NCBI RefSeq assembly: GCF_019749295.1
Contig: NZ_JACWFG010000005.1
Span: 62,001 to 126,000, forward strand
Reading direction: 5' to 3'
From: Neobacillus niacini
GTDB taxonomy: Bacteria; Bacillota; Bacilli; Bacillales; Cytobacillaceae
DNA: 64,000 nucleotides
This document shows, piece after piece, positions 35,597 through 43,841 of the stretch. The notes under the pieces were generated by a model, which had not been told where the DNA came from, searched no databases, and saw only the letters and a program-made list of their open reading frames with translations. Within the stretch, counting starts at the first letter, position 1, and the number at the start of each line of letters is the position of its first letter. A program made the translations under genes and the position numbers.

Positions 35597-36076
35597 TTGA
35601 ATAAAATTGAAAATAACACACTTGCAAAAATAGGCTTAGTCGTGAAGGATATAGATGTTGCTGCTAAGAACTTTTCTGAATTATTTGGCATTGAAATGCC
35701 AAATATTATTTTACCATCAGAAGAGTACACCCCAGATCCAACAGGTGAAACATATACCCTGTTCCGAGGGGAACATGTTCCAGCTCGAGTGAAAATAGCG
35801 AACCTTCAAATGGGGCCAGTTACAGTGGAACTGTTAGAGCCGATTGACGAAGCGAGTCCTTATACAGAGTTTAAGGAAAAGCATGGCCAAGGGGTACAAT
35901 TTATTACCTTTACAATCAATGGTTTTGAACAGCACATTGAATTTGTTGAAGATAAGGGTATTCCATTAGTACATAAAGGAGAATACGGGGCTGGGCGCTA
36001 TTGCTTCTTTGACGCCGTTCCTCAACTCGGCGTCATGTTAGGACTCCAAGAATTAGGACCAAAAGAAAGAATCTAG
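35597..36076 (+). CDS. VOC family protein, second copy with degenerate metal site
   Basis: A 159-residue paralogue of the preceding gene, six bases downstream, starting at TTG after GGTGAGAGG. Three of the four ligand positions have changed: Lys (AKIGLVV), Gln (GVQFITF) and Gly (VMLGLQE); only E of VTVELLEP remains. It may be a non-catalytic partner of the first copy or use a metal-free mechanism. Confidence 0.75.
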   Translation: MNKIENNTLAKIGLVVKDIDVAAKNFSELFGIEMPNIILPSEEYTPDPTGETYTLFRGEHVPARVKIANLQMGPVTVELLEPIDEASPYTEFKEKHGQGVQFITFTINGFEQHIEFVEDKGIPLVHKGEYGAGRYCFFDAVPQLGVMLGLQELGPKERI

Positions 36077-36085
36077 GAGGATTAT

Positions 36086-36787
36086 ATGAAATTACTCATT
36101 ACTGGTGCAAATCGTGGGTTAGGATTTGCCTTGACCACGGAGGCGGTTGAAAGGGGACATACGGTTTTCGCAGGTGTCCGCTCGCTGGAACATCCAATAG
36201 AAAGTTTAAGACAACTACGTTCTGATTTTCCAGATCAAGTAATTCTTCTTCCACTCGATGTGACAGATGAGGCAACTTGTCTGTCAGCTACGAAAAGGCT
36301 AGAGTCGGAAAACATTACTCTCGATGTTATTATTAACAATGCTGCCATTTTGAATGAACGTTCAAAGAGAATAGAAGAACTAGATTTAGAGAAAGTAGAA
36401 CAGAGCTTTCAGATTAACCTTTTTGGACCGATGCGAGTGATTAAATTTTTCTTGCCTATCCTGACTAAAGGGTCTGATTCCTCCATCATTAACATCTCAT
36501 CTGAAGCAGGAAGCTTCCAAAATGCATATGGCGGGGATTATCCATATGCTCTTTCTAAAAGCGCATTGAACATGTTCTCGAAACAGCTTCGAAAATATCT
36601 TGCGGATGACCAAGTATCTGTTTATGCGGTTCATCCCGGCTGGATCAAAACAGACATGGGCGGGGAGCAAGCCCCTGGAACACCAGAAGAATCCGCAAGA
36701 GGGATCTTGAATATTGTCGAGAAAAAACAGAAAATTACCAGCACCTCTTCTTTTATCAATACAAAGGGAGAGCCAATGCCACTATAA
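36086..36787 (+). CDS. Short-chain dehydrogenase/reductase
   Basis: A 233-residue Rossmann-fold oxidoreductase with the cofactor motif TGANRGLG (residues 5-12), NNAA in IINNAAIL, the catalytic Ser in NISSEAGS and Y-A-L-S-K (YxxxK). It likely oxidises or reduces an alcohol or sugar derivative with NAD(P). AGGAGG precedes the ATG, ten bases after the second VOC gene, so it belongs to the same operon. Confidence 0.88.
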   Translation: MKLLITGANRGLGFALTTEAVERGHTVFAGVRSLEHPIESLRQLRSDFPDQVILLPLDVTDEATCLSATKRLESENITLDVIINNAAILNERSKRIEELDLEKVEQSFQINLFGPMRVIKFFLPILTKGSDSSIINISSEAGSFQNAYGGDYPYALSKSALNMFSKQLRKYLADDQVSVYAVHPGWIKTDMGGEQAPGTPEESARGILNIVEKKQKITSTSSFINTKGEPMPL

Positions 36788-36897
36788 AGAACTGACCCTC
36801 AAACCAGTGTTTGGGGGTCAAAAAACGAATCAGAATAGAAAATCAATATTAATGAAATAAACCGTATGAGAAAAATTAGAAATAAGGAGTGATGAAA

Positions 36898-37545
36898 ATG
36901 AAAAAAATCGTAATCATTTCAGGTGATTATTATCATCGCAAAGAGTGGATTAACGCTTCCTTAGATCAAGCATTAACTTTACTAAGTGAAAACGAAAAGG
37001 TAGAATATGTGGACATTCATACAGATGAGTTACTAGTAGAATTGAAGAATAAACCAGATGCTGTGATTTTGTTTAAAGAAGATCGGGTTAATCCAACTGA
37101 AGAAAAAATAGATACCTGGATGACAGAGGAAATTGATGAAGCGATTACAGCGTATGTCCAGCAAGGAGGCGGTTGGTTAGGATGGCATTCAGGGCTAGCA
37201 TCCTATGCTATAGATAGCAATTATTCCCAAATGCTAAAAGGCTATTTTGAATATCATCCTAATCATCATTCTCAAGTGAAATATACGAGTGTACGTGGAA
37301 ACGATGTGTTTGGTCCTGTTTCGTTTGAAATAAAAGATGAGCATTACTTTGTCAAAGTAAAGGAGGAGGAAACAACAATCTTTTTAACCTCGGAATCGGA
37401 AGACGGTTCTTCCACTGCAGGATGGTTTCATGACTTTGGAAAAGGTCGGGTATGCTGTCTAACTCCTGCTCATAATAAAGAAGGATTGCTGGATGATTCT
37501 TTTACTCAGCTTCTTGCTAAGACGATCAAATGGGTGAGTAAATAA
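36898..37545 (+). CDS. ThuA-like protein
   Basis: A 215-residue class I amidotransferase-like fold with GGGWLGWHSG and HPNHHSQVKY, characteristic of the ThuA domain found in trehalose- and other sugar-utilisation loci. Its precise reaction is unclear. The ATG at 36898 has AAGGAG eight bases upstream. It is separated from the SDR by about 110 bases with an intervening hairpin near 36790-36818 but is probably part of the same regulon; a strong terminator follows. Confidence 0.8.
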   Translation: MKKIVIISGDYYHRKEWINASLDQALTLLSENEKVEYVDIHTDELLVELKNKPDAVILFKEDRVNPTEEKIDTWMTEEIDEAITAYVQQGGGWLGWHSGLASYAIDSNYSQMLKGYFEYHPNHHSQVKYTSVRGNDVFGPVSFEIKDEHYFVKVKEEETTIFLTSESEDGSSTAGWFHDFGKGRVCCLTPAHNKEGLLDDSFTQLLAKTIKWVSK

Positions 37546-37574
37546 GAATATGTCCACCGTTAACTGAAAAGGAT

Positions 37575-37632
37575 AAAAACAATAAAGGTCAATGCTTTAT
37601 ATAAATTAGAGCATTGACCTTTATTGTTTTTT
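37575..37632 (+). terminator. Terminator closing the sugar cluster
   Basis: A stem of about 22 bp (AAAAACAATAAAGGTCAATGCT region paired with its complement) with a 13-base loop ends in TTTTTT. Confidence 0.9.
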
Positions 37633-37730
37633 AGAAGGTAATAAAAGTGAATAATAGGTGGTGTTAGAATTAAGTTTGTAATATAATGGATATTAAAAAA
37701 ATTCATCTTGCAGGGTGTGGAGGAAATTGT

Positions 37731-38261
37731 ATGAGGGATGTAAGGTTACTTAACATATTTGAACATCATATTGCTCAAAAATACTTGAATCGATCTGGAA
37801 TTGCCCATGCAATTGCTGTTGCCTATCATGCCTTTCATTTAGCAAAACAACATCAGCAGGATATTGATAATGCTGCAAAAGCGGGGCTTTTACATGATAT
37901 GGGGCATTACACATGGTATAAAAATGGTAAATGGGATTATGATTTATATAAACAAAATGATATTCACCCGATTAAGGGGGCGGAAAGAGCACACAAATTA
38001 TTAATCCGGCTTGGTGAAAATCCAATTAAGGCAAAGACTATTGCTCTAGCGATTCTATTTCACACGGATTCATTTTTACCATCAAATGATATTGTGCGCA
38101 CTCCACTGCAGCAAATTGTGAAGTGGGCCGATGAAAAAGATGAAGAAGAGGGTGGAATGCATCATTATCGAACCATAGAATATGACCGTGCGAAAAAGAG
38201 CATTATCACTCTAGATAATTGGATAGATACTGAATTAGCAAAAGTCGCTGATTATGATTAA
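37731..38261 (+). CDS. HD-domain phosphohydrolase
   Basis: A 176-residue HD protein with H in GIAHAIAV, the HD pair in LLHDMGHY and a later HTD (LFHTDSFL), the metal-binding set of HD hydrolases. It resembles small predicted HD phosphohydrolases; the substrate is unknown. The ATG at 37731 has GGAGG seven bases upstream. The frame extends 15 codons further to an ATG with no ribosome binding site. Confidence 0.8.
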   Translation: MRDVRLLNIFEHHIAQKYLNRSGIAHAIAVAYHAFHLAKQHQQDIDNAAKAGLLHDMGHYTWYKNGKWDYDLYKQNDIHPIKGAERAHKLLIRLGENPIKAKTIALAILFHTDSFLPSNDIVRTPLQQIVKWADEKDEEEGGMHHYRTIEYDRAKKSIITLDNWIDTELAKVADYD

Positions 38262-38288
38262 AAAAAGCTGTGCATAAAGCACAGCTTG
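38262..38288. terminator. Terminator between converging genes
   Basis: AAGCTGTGC and GCACAGCTT form a 9-bp stem; the stronger T-run is on the minus strand, so it mainly serves the gene at 38333. Confidence 0.75.
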
Positions 38289-38332
38289 AATAATATGTAT
38301 TAAATTCATATTAAAGACGATATATCCTCTGT

Positions 38333-38809
38333 TTAAACTCTGTGAAAACCTTCCTCTGCTAGAAAGTCTTCTGCTTCTCCATAGGTATCGAAGCTTTCCT
38401 CTAGATTTAATCCAAAGTAGATATTCCATGAATCGTTCTCATTGATTAAGATAAGATGGTTTTTTTCTGCGTCAACCCAGCGCTCTTCCACCTGATTACC
38501 AATAATGGCTTCTTCGGCAACTGATTTTTCAACGGGTAATAAGGATTCAATCGATTCCTTTAGTAACTTTTTTAATTCATCTTCAGAAAAATCACGGATA
38601 TTTACCATTCCTTTATCATCTGTTTGATAAGATTGTAAGTTTCCAGCATAAACAAATCCGTTTCCATTTGGATGAAGATGATAAACTACATTTTTTTTGT
38701 CAGAAGCGCTGTTTGGCAGCTGGAAATTAACACGTTTTAGCGAAACGTCTTTTCGCTCTAGTTCGGGAAATGATTCAATAATAGCTAATTTTTCGTTAAA
38801 AGTAAGCAT
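38333..38809 (-). CDS. Hypothetical protein, 158 residues
   Basis: A soluble protein starting MLTFNEKLAIIESFPELERK, with a beta-rich N-terminal half and an acidic helical middle (DFSEDELKKLLKESIESL). No family is recognised, though the composition looks like a Bacillaceae-specific cytosolic protein. The ATG at 38809 has GGAGG five bases upstream; the frame begins four codons earlier. Confidence 0.7.
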   Translation of the reverse strand: MLTFNEKLAIIESFPELERKDVSLKRVNFQLPNSASDKKNVVYHLHPNGNGFVYAGNLQSYQTDDKGMVNIRDFSEDELKKLLKESIESLLPVEKSVAEEAIIGNQVEERWVDAEKNHLILINENDSWNIYFGLNLEESFDTYGEAEDFLAEEGFHRV

Positions 38810-38881
38810 AGGAGCCTCCAATATTTTTTCGTAATGTACCTATCATACAGATAGTTTAACTGAAGGTACAACATTTTATTT

Positions 38882-38918
38882 AAAAATGCTTTAGCGTTTG
38901 AACGCTAAAGCACTTTTT
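38882..38918 (-). terminator. Terminator of the yjcZ-type gene
   Basis: TGCTTTAGCGTT and AACGCTAAAGCA form a 12-bp stem with T residues on both strands. Confidence 0.8.
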
Positions 38919-38934
38919 GTGAAAAGGTTCTTAT

Positions 38935-39036
38935 TTAAAATCCGCCGCCAATGTAGGCAGAACCTACAATAATTAAAAGAATAAATAAAACAACAATTAA
39001 TGCAAATGCGTTGTTATTACCACCTTTTTGACTCAT
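38935..39036 (-). CDS. YjcZ-type small membrane protein
   Basis: A 33-residue protein reading [20 protein letters not shown] and ending GSAYIGGGF, with a Gly/Asn-rich head, a single membrane helix and a Gly-rich tail. This is the pattern of the YjcZ/YhzC sporulation-related family. GGAGGTGG precedes the ATG. Usually such genes are expressed during sporulation. Confidence 0.85.
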   Translation of the reverse strand: MSQKGGNNNAFALIVVLFILLIIVGSAYIGGGF

Positions 39037-39128
39037 TCCGTATCCACCTCCAGCATTTTACTATTTCAATTTATGAAAAAGCTCGTGCTGAAGCTTGGAC
39101 GAAGTTCACGTTTTTGTACTTATTTTAT

Positions 39129-40595
39129 TTAAGAAGCTGATTTTAGCTCTTCTGCTATTGTGTTATTACTAACTTTTGTTAATCCGATAATAAAGCGAGT
39201 GGTAAAGACAAGGGCAGCGCCTGCTATAAATATTCCGCAAATAGCCCCAACTTGGTCTGAAGCTGTCCACTGAGGTAAATGCTCAGCCCATCTGCGTGGT
39301 GCACTGATTTTTCCTGCGTATAAGAATGAACCCGCTAAACCGGTAAAGAAAATAAAATAGGTGAAGACTGCCAATTTATCATAACTATTCTGTTTCTGAG
39401 CTCCTTCGGTTTTATTAAAATAATACATAAATCCGAAAATCATCGCAATGACGCCCATCCCCATATACGTGTGAAAGTGACCTGGAACCCATTTGGTATT
39501 ATGCATAACGTGATTGACAACAATGGTGGAGTCAATAATCGCAGGTACTGCGCCTGCAACCCAGCCAAACATGGCCAAAAACATCATGCTTGTAGCAAAA
39601 TCCCATTTTATTGCAGAACGGTATACAATCATTAATGCGCCATAAGCAGTGACAACCATAACTGGAAGACCGTTTGCATATGAAAACACTTGGCCGACAA
39701 TCAACATCCATTTTGGTACGGCAAAGTCCATTAGCAAATGGTGTGTGTAAATCATTAAAGTAAAGATTGTTGAACAATTCCAGGCAACTAAAAAGGCCTT
39801 ATTTGATTTCCATGGACGTTCAGTAGACTTTGATAAAATTTCATAAACCGCGATGACGGCCATATAAATGGTACAGTTTGCAAATATATGTCCAAATGCA
39901 TACGTCAAATGCTTTGCTAACATTGGATCAATGGTGATAGCTGGATTGATAATATTTAGAATCGAAGCAACAAGGACATAAGCACCTGCAAGAATGGCAA
40001 TTGAATTCGTGATAATAACCATTGTTGTCGCAACGGCAGCAGGAGGAGGACCATAGCCTTTCTTTCCTCCGAAAATATAATCCCAGCCAAGAGTTTTATG
40101 CAATCCGCCATATTCCATTGTTAACCTGACTGCTAAGTAGAAGTACATGATTAAATATCCAATAGCTAAAAACAACATCCCACTTAAGAATAATAAAGCA
40201 CCCGTTTTACCATATAAACCTGATGAGTATGCAGGCAGTGGAAAAAGGAAAGTCCAGCCGTCGGAAAAATTAAAGCCAAAAATGGCAGTTAGGATTAAGA
40301 TAACCCCAAATAAAGACAGTATTAAATTTGAGAAAAATACCTTTGAATTTAGATAGATATGTTTTGAAAGGAAGTACCACATAATGGCACTGCCTCCTAA
40401 GGCAGCAATTCCAATCATCCCTGTTCCGTGTATGGTCATAATCTTATAGAAAAACTGTGGTGATATTTTTATCATATTTCCCTGATTTAATAACATCATT
40501 ACACCGAAAATCATCATTAATACAAGAACAACAGAGGTAACCATTAAGGCTAAAGCAACGCCTTTATTATTAAAACTGCGAGCTTCAGAGTTCAT
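39129..40595 (-). CDS. Heme-copper oxidoreductase subunit I, possible nitric oxide reductase
   Basis: A 488-residue, 12-helix protein of the heme-copper superfamily. Low-spin heme His is in TIHGTGMIG, the copper/iron-site His pair in YTHHLLMDF, and heme His residues in VPGHFHTYMG. In oxygen reductases of the A and B types the first site His is followed at +4 by the cross-linked Tyr (H-P-x-V-Y). Here the segment is FGHIFANCTIYM, with Asn at +4. Loss of this Tyr is a hallmark of NO-reducing members. The ATG overlaps the end of the CuA subunit gene by 11 bases. Oxygen reduction via another Tyr cannot be excluded. Confidence 0.85.
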   Translation of the reverse strand: MNSEARSFNNKGVALALMVTSVVLVLMMIFGVMMLLNQGNMIKISPQFFYKIMTIHGTGMIGIAALGGSAIMWYFLSKHIYLNSKVFFSNLILSLFGVILILTAIFGFNFSDGWTFLFPLPAYSSGLYGKTGALLFLSGMLFLAIGYLIMYFYLAVRLTMEYGGLHKTLGWDYIFGGKKGYGPPPAAVATTMVIITNSIAILAGAYVLVASILNIINPAITIDPMLAKHLTYAFGHIFANCTIYMAVIAVYEILSKSTERPWKSNKAFLVAWNCSTIFTLMIYTHHLLMDFAVPKWMLIVGQVFSYANGLPVMVVTAYGALMIVYRSAIKWDFATSMMFLAMFGWVAGAVPAIIDSTIVVNHVMHNTKWVPGHFHTYMGMGVIAMIFGFMYYFNKTEGAQKQNSYDKLAVFTYFIFFTGLAGSFLYAGKISAPRRWAEHLPQWTASDQVGAICGIFIAGAALVFTTRFIIGLTKVSNNTIAEELKSAS

Positions 40596-41133
40596 GGTCG
40601 TTTCCTCCTTTTGGTTTTACAACTATGTCTTTCATCATCACATGATGTCCAACACTGCAATATTCTAGGCATAGTATTTTGTATGTACCAGGTTTTTCAA
40701 ACGTAATTGTGAGTGTATTCGTATATTCCGGCATTGCCTGTGTTTGGGCAATTAATTCTAACTTCGTGTTGTAAATACCGAATCCGTGTGTCACATCTTT
40801 ACTTGTTACTCGAAATTGAATCTCTTCTCCAACTGTAAAGTTTTCATCGCTGAATTCCCATGCGTATTGCAGTCCAGCCACCTCAACAACCTTTGCATGT
40901 TCTTTAGCAACAGCATGTTGATTATGATATGGCAGCTTACTAAGTGACATAGCTGATGCAAACCCCATTACTGCGAGCAGCCCTAGAAAATAAAATTTTC
41001 GAATTTTGTAGCCTTTTTCTTGAATAGGTCCGTATTCTCTTAATCTTCTCGATTCCCCATACACAATAGCAAAAGCCAATGCTAGCAAGAATACGAGAAA
41101 TAATGTAGCGTACCATGCAATAGATTGGTACAT
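40585..41133 (-). CDS. Heme-copper oxidoreductase subunit II with CuA site
   Basis: A 182-residue protein with two hydrophobic N-terminal segments and a C-terminal cupredoxin domain. The CuA ligands are the His of VTHGFGIY and the C-x3-C-x3-H-x2-M set in CLEYCSVGHHVM. It passes electrons from a c-type cytochrome or quinol to subunit I. The ATG at 41133 has AGGGGGG seven bases upstream; an ATG two codons earlier sits too close to it. Only two subunits are encoded, typical of B-type oxidases and CuA nitric oxide reductases. Confidence 0.92.
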   Translation of the reverse strand: MYQSIAWYATLFLVFLLALAFAIVYGESRRLREYGPIQEKGYKIRKFYFLGLLAVMGFASAMSLSKLPYHNQHAVAKEHAKVVEVAGLQYAWEFSDENFTVGEEIQFRVTSKDVTHGFGIYNTKLELIAQTQAMPEYTNTLTITFEKPGTYKILCLEYCSVGHHVMMKDIVVKPKGGNDHEL

Positions 41134-41192
41134 ATACATCCCCCCTAATTAAATTTATTAAACAAGCAGTCCCCCAACCACATGTTTAATCC

Positions 41193-41234
41193 AAATTCAC
41201 TTTAATCTAGAATTTGTGAATAAAAAGTGAATTT
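41193..41234 (-). promoter_or_regulatory. Inverted repeat upstream of the heme-copper operon
   Basis: AAATTCACTTT (41193-41203) and AAAGTGAATTT (41224-41234) are perfect 11-base inverted arms about 60-100 bases before the operon start. A regulator binding two half-sites could act here. Its identity is unknown. Confidence 0.45.
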
Positions 41235-41356
41235 AATCATACCCTTACTAACAAACCACTTTAGGACTAGTTCTTACTAACTATCTTTTTTTATACCCCC
41301 ATAAATGTCCACATAGGGTACGAATGTTGTAATAAATAAACACATGGAGGTTAGAT

Positions 41357-41491
41357 ATGAATACAACAATGATTGATATCGATAAGTTACTAGATTCTAC
41401 AGAAAATCTAACATCTGAGAAAATCACAAATAAATTAAAAAAAATTGAAATTGATAAACTATTAGCTCAAACACAAGACTGGTCAAGATAA
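41357..41491 (+). CDS. Small hypothetical protein, 44 residues
   Basis: The ORF begins MNTTMIDIDKLLDSTENLTS and ends QDWSR, predicted mostly helical with an internal repeat-like pattern (IDKLLDS / IDKLLAQ). ACATGGAGG precedes the ATG and a terminator follows 20 bases after the stop. No family is recognised. Confidence 0.6.
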   Translation: MNTTMIDIDKLLDSTENLTSEKITNKLKKIEIDKLLAQTQDWSR

Positions 41492-41509
41492 ATAGATGAT
41501 TAGACAAGA

Positions 41510-41545
41510 AGCTCTCGGAATAACCGAGAGCTCTATTTATTTTTT
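41510..41545 (+). terminator. Terminator of the small ORF
   Basis: AGCTCTCGG and CCGAGAGCT form a 9-bp stem followed by CTATTTATTTTTT. Confidence 0.9.
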
Positions 41546-41708
41546 GGAGAAAAACAACAATGATATTGAGTTAAGAAATTTGTCGCTTTAAAGCAGAAGA
41601 ATAATTTTATCTAATTCTATTGACTTTTAGTACATAAAAATACTAGAATAACTTTTATAATATAATAAATTTTTAGAAAATTAGGATTAAGTTTTAGGGG
41701 GATGGAAG

Positions 41709-42704
41709 ATGAAAAAACGAGTAAAAGGATTGGCAGTTGCGTTAGCGGGGATGATGCTGCTTGCTGGGTGCGGCAGCAAGGAATCAACTGGAGGAACGGA
41801 AAAAGAAGGGGAAAAAGTTTTTAAAATAGGTATCACTCAGTTTGCAGCCCACCCGTCATTGGATGCGGCAACAGAAGGGTTTAAAAAGGCATTAGAGGAA
41901 AAAGGCATTAAGGTTGAATATGACGAACAGAATGCACAAGCAGACTTGAACAATGTTAAAACAATCGCTGATAACTTTGTTGGGGATAAAGTGGATCTAA
42001 TATTTGCGAATGCTACACCAAGTGCAACGAGTGCATTAAATGCAACGAAGGAAATTCCAATCATCTTTACATCTGTAACAGATCCAGTGGGTGCAGGATT
42101 AGTAAAAGCATTTGACCAGCCAGGTGAAAATATTACTGGTACAACGGATAATCATCCTGAAGGAACGGCGAAAACAATCAATTTTATTACGGATGAAGTA
42201 AAAGCTAAGGAAATTGGTGTTATTTATAATTCTGGTGAACAAAACTCTGTTGTTCAGGTGGATGAAGTGAAGAAGTTAGCAGAAGAAAAGGGTGCAAAAC
42301 TTGTAGAAGTATCCGTTTCTACCTCTGCTGAAGTGAAACAAGCAGCTGAATCCTTGGTAGGTCGTGTAGACGCTATCTACATTCCAACTGATAATACAGT
42401 GGTTTCTGCCCTTGAATCCGTTATTTCAGTTGCAAACAGCAAAAAGATTCCTCTGTTCGTTGGTGAGTTAGATTCAATGAAAAAAGGTGCTGTTGCAGCA
42501 AGCGGATTCGATTATTTTGACCTTGGCCATCAATCTGGTTTAATGGCTGCTGAAATCTTAAGCGGAAATAAGAAGGCTTCTGAAATCCCAGTTGAATTGC
42601 CAAAAACCTTAACACTTATCATTAACAAACAAGCCGCAGAAGCACAGGGGCTTGAAGTGAAAGATGAATGGAAAGACCTTGGTGAATTTTACGAAGGCGA
42701 ATAA
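41709..42704 (+). CDS. ABC transporter substrate-binding lipoprotein, TrpX type
   Basis: A 331-residue lipoprotein (lipobox LLAGC at residue 20) of the ABC_sub_bind family (FKIGITQFAAHPSLDAATEG, then ITGTTDNHPEGTAKTINFI). Relatives bind tryptophan, tyrosine or other aromatic compounds. It heads a three-gene importer that lies directly before tyrosine-degradation genes, suggesting an aromatic amino acid or a related acid as ligand. A TTGACT/TAGAAT promoter lies near 41620-41650. Confidence 0.88.
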   Translation: MKKRVKGLAVALAGMMLLAGCGSKESTGGTEKEGEKVFKIGITQFAAHPSLDAATEGFKKALEEKGIKVEYDEQNAQADLNNVKTIADNFVGDKVDLIFANATPSATSALNATKEIPIIFTSVTDPVGAGLVKAFDQPGENITGTTDNHPEGTAKTINFITDEVKAKEIGVIYNSGEQNSVVQVDEVKKLAEEKGAKLVEVSVSTSAEVKQAAESLVGRVDAIYIPTDNTVVSALESVISVANSKKIPLFVGELDSMKKGAVAASGFDYFDLGHQSGLMAAEILSGNKKASEIPVELPKTLTLIINKQAAEAQGLEVKDEWKDLGEFYEGE

Positions 42705-42721
42705 TAAACATAGGGTATTGT

Positions 42722-42753
42722 AAGGAGTCAGCCCATGATATGGCTGACTCCTT
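42722..42753 (+). other. Intercistronic hairpin
   Basis: AAGGAGTCAGCC and GGCTGACTCCTT form a perfect 12-bp stem without a clear T-run. It probably protects the binding-protein mRNA or attenuates expression of the permease. Confidence 0.6.
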
Positions 42754-42809
42754 CATAACTGTATAGGTTCAATAATGAAGAAAAAAGACTTACAGAAAGG
42801 ATGTTCTCA

Positions 42810-43841
42810 ATGTTTACAGCCATATTTGGATCATTTGAAGCAGGAATCATCTACGCGATTATGGCACTGGGCGTCTATCTTTCCTTTCGTATTCTGGATT
42901 TTCCGGATTTAACGGTAGATGGGAGTTTTGTTACAGGTGCAGCACTATCAGCTGTGTTAATTGCTGGCGGGGTAAACCCGTTTTTAGCCACATTATTGGC
43001 ATTATTTGCAGGGTTTGCAGCAGGGTGTATGACAGGATTGCTGCATACCTTTGGAAAGATTAATAATTTACTATCAGGAATTTTAATGATGATTGCTCTT
43101 TATTCTATTAATCTTAGAATCATGGGAAGATCAAATATCCCATTATTAAATATGGAAACATCCTTTACAAAAATCGGTGGATTTTTTGAGGATATTGGAT
43201 TAGATGCTTTTTTTAATGGGATCCTTACCGCTGTTGGTTTAGGAGACAGCCTTCCTGGTACATGGGGAATTCTTATTTTTATGATAATCGTTACATTTGT
43301 CATTAAAGGGCTTACGGATTTATTCTTACAGACGGAAATTGGTCTTGCTGTAAGAGCGACTGGTAACAATAAACAGATGATTCGCAGTTTCTCAGCTAAT
43401 ACAAATCTCCTCACCATCCTAGGACTTGGATTATCGAATGCACTAGTGGCTTTTTCAGGGGCGCTAATTGCACAGCAAGGCGGATTTGCGGATGTAGGTA
43501 TGGGGATTGGTATGATTGTGATTGGTTTAGCCTCAGTTATAATCGGTGAGGCCTTGTTTGGAACTAAATCAATTGCAAGAACCACTCTTGCGGTTATCGG
43601 TGGAGCAATCATCTACCGTATTGTTGTTACACTCGCATTAAGGGTAGAGTTCCTAGATCCGGGTGACATGAAGGTAATCACCGCATTAATTGTGATCATT
43701 GCCTTAACTGCACCAAAGATAATAGATCACTCTAAAGAGAAAAAGCGTAAAGCCAAAAGAAGACAAGAAAAGCTGAACATGTTACAATCATCGGCTGAGC
43801 GAAAGGGTGAGAATCATGCTGCATTTAAATCAGATTCATAA
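42810..43841 (+). CDS. ABC transporter permease, TrpY type
   Basis: A 343-residue BPD_transp_2-type permease with eight to ten membrane helices, opening FGSFEAGIIYAIMALGVYLS and containing FPDLTVDGSFVTGAA, typical of this family. The C-terminus is a basic cytoplasmic tail that overlaps the ATPase gene by 26 bases. The ATG at 42810 has GAAAGG upstream; an ATG three codons earlier abuts that site. Confidence 0.9.
   Translation: MFTAIFGSFEAGIIYAIMALGVYLSFRILDFPDLTVDGSFVTGAALSAVLIAGGVNPFLATLLALFAGFAAGCMTGLLHTFGKINNLLSGILMMIALYSINLRIMGRSNIPLLNMETSFTKIGGFFEDIGLDAFFNGILTAVGLGDSLPGTWGILIFMIIVTFVIKGLTDLFLQTEIGLAVRATGNNKQMIRSFSANTNLLTILGLGLSNALVAFSGALIAQQGGFADVGMGIGMIVIGLASVIIGEALFGTKSIARTTLAVIGGAIIYRIVVTLALRVEFLDPGDMKVITALIVIIALTAPKIIDHSKEKKRKAKRRQEKLNMLQSSAERKGENHAAFKSDS

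Noticed and set aside
36790..36825. Intrinsic terminator between the SDR and ThuA-like genes
   Set aside because: A TGACCC.../...GGGTCA hairpin exists, but an A-run rather than a T-run follows on the plus strand, so termination is not supported.
41199..41231. Fnr box upstream of the heme-copper operon
   Set aside because: TGTGAATAAAAAGTGAA contains direct rather than inverted half-sites and does not match TGTGA-N6-TCACA.
43100..43612. 170-residue minus-strand ORF inside the permease gene
   Set aside because: It lies wholly opposite a well-supported permease gene, has low-complexity composition and no ribosome binding site; it is a shadow frame.
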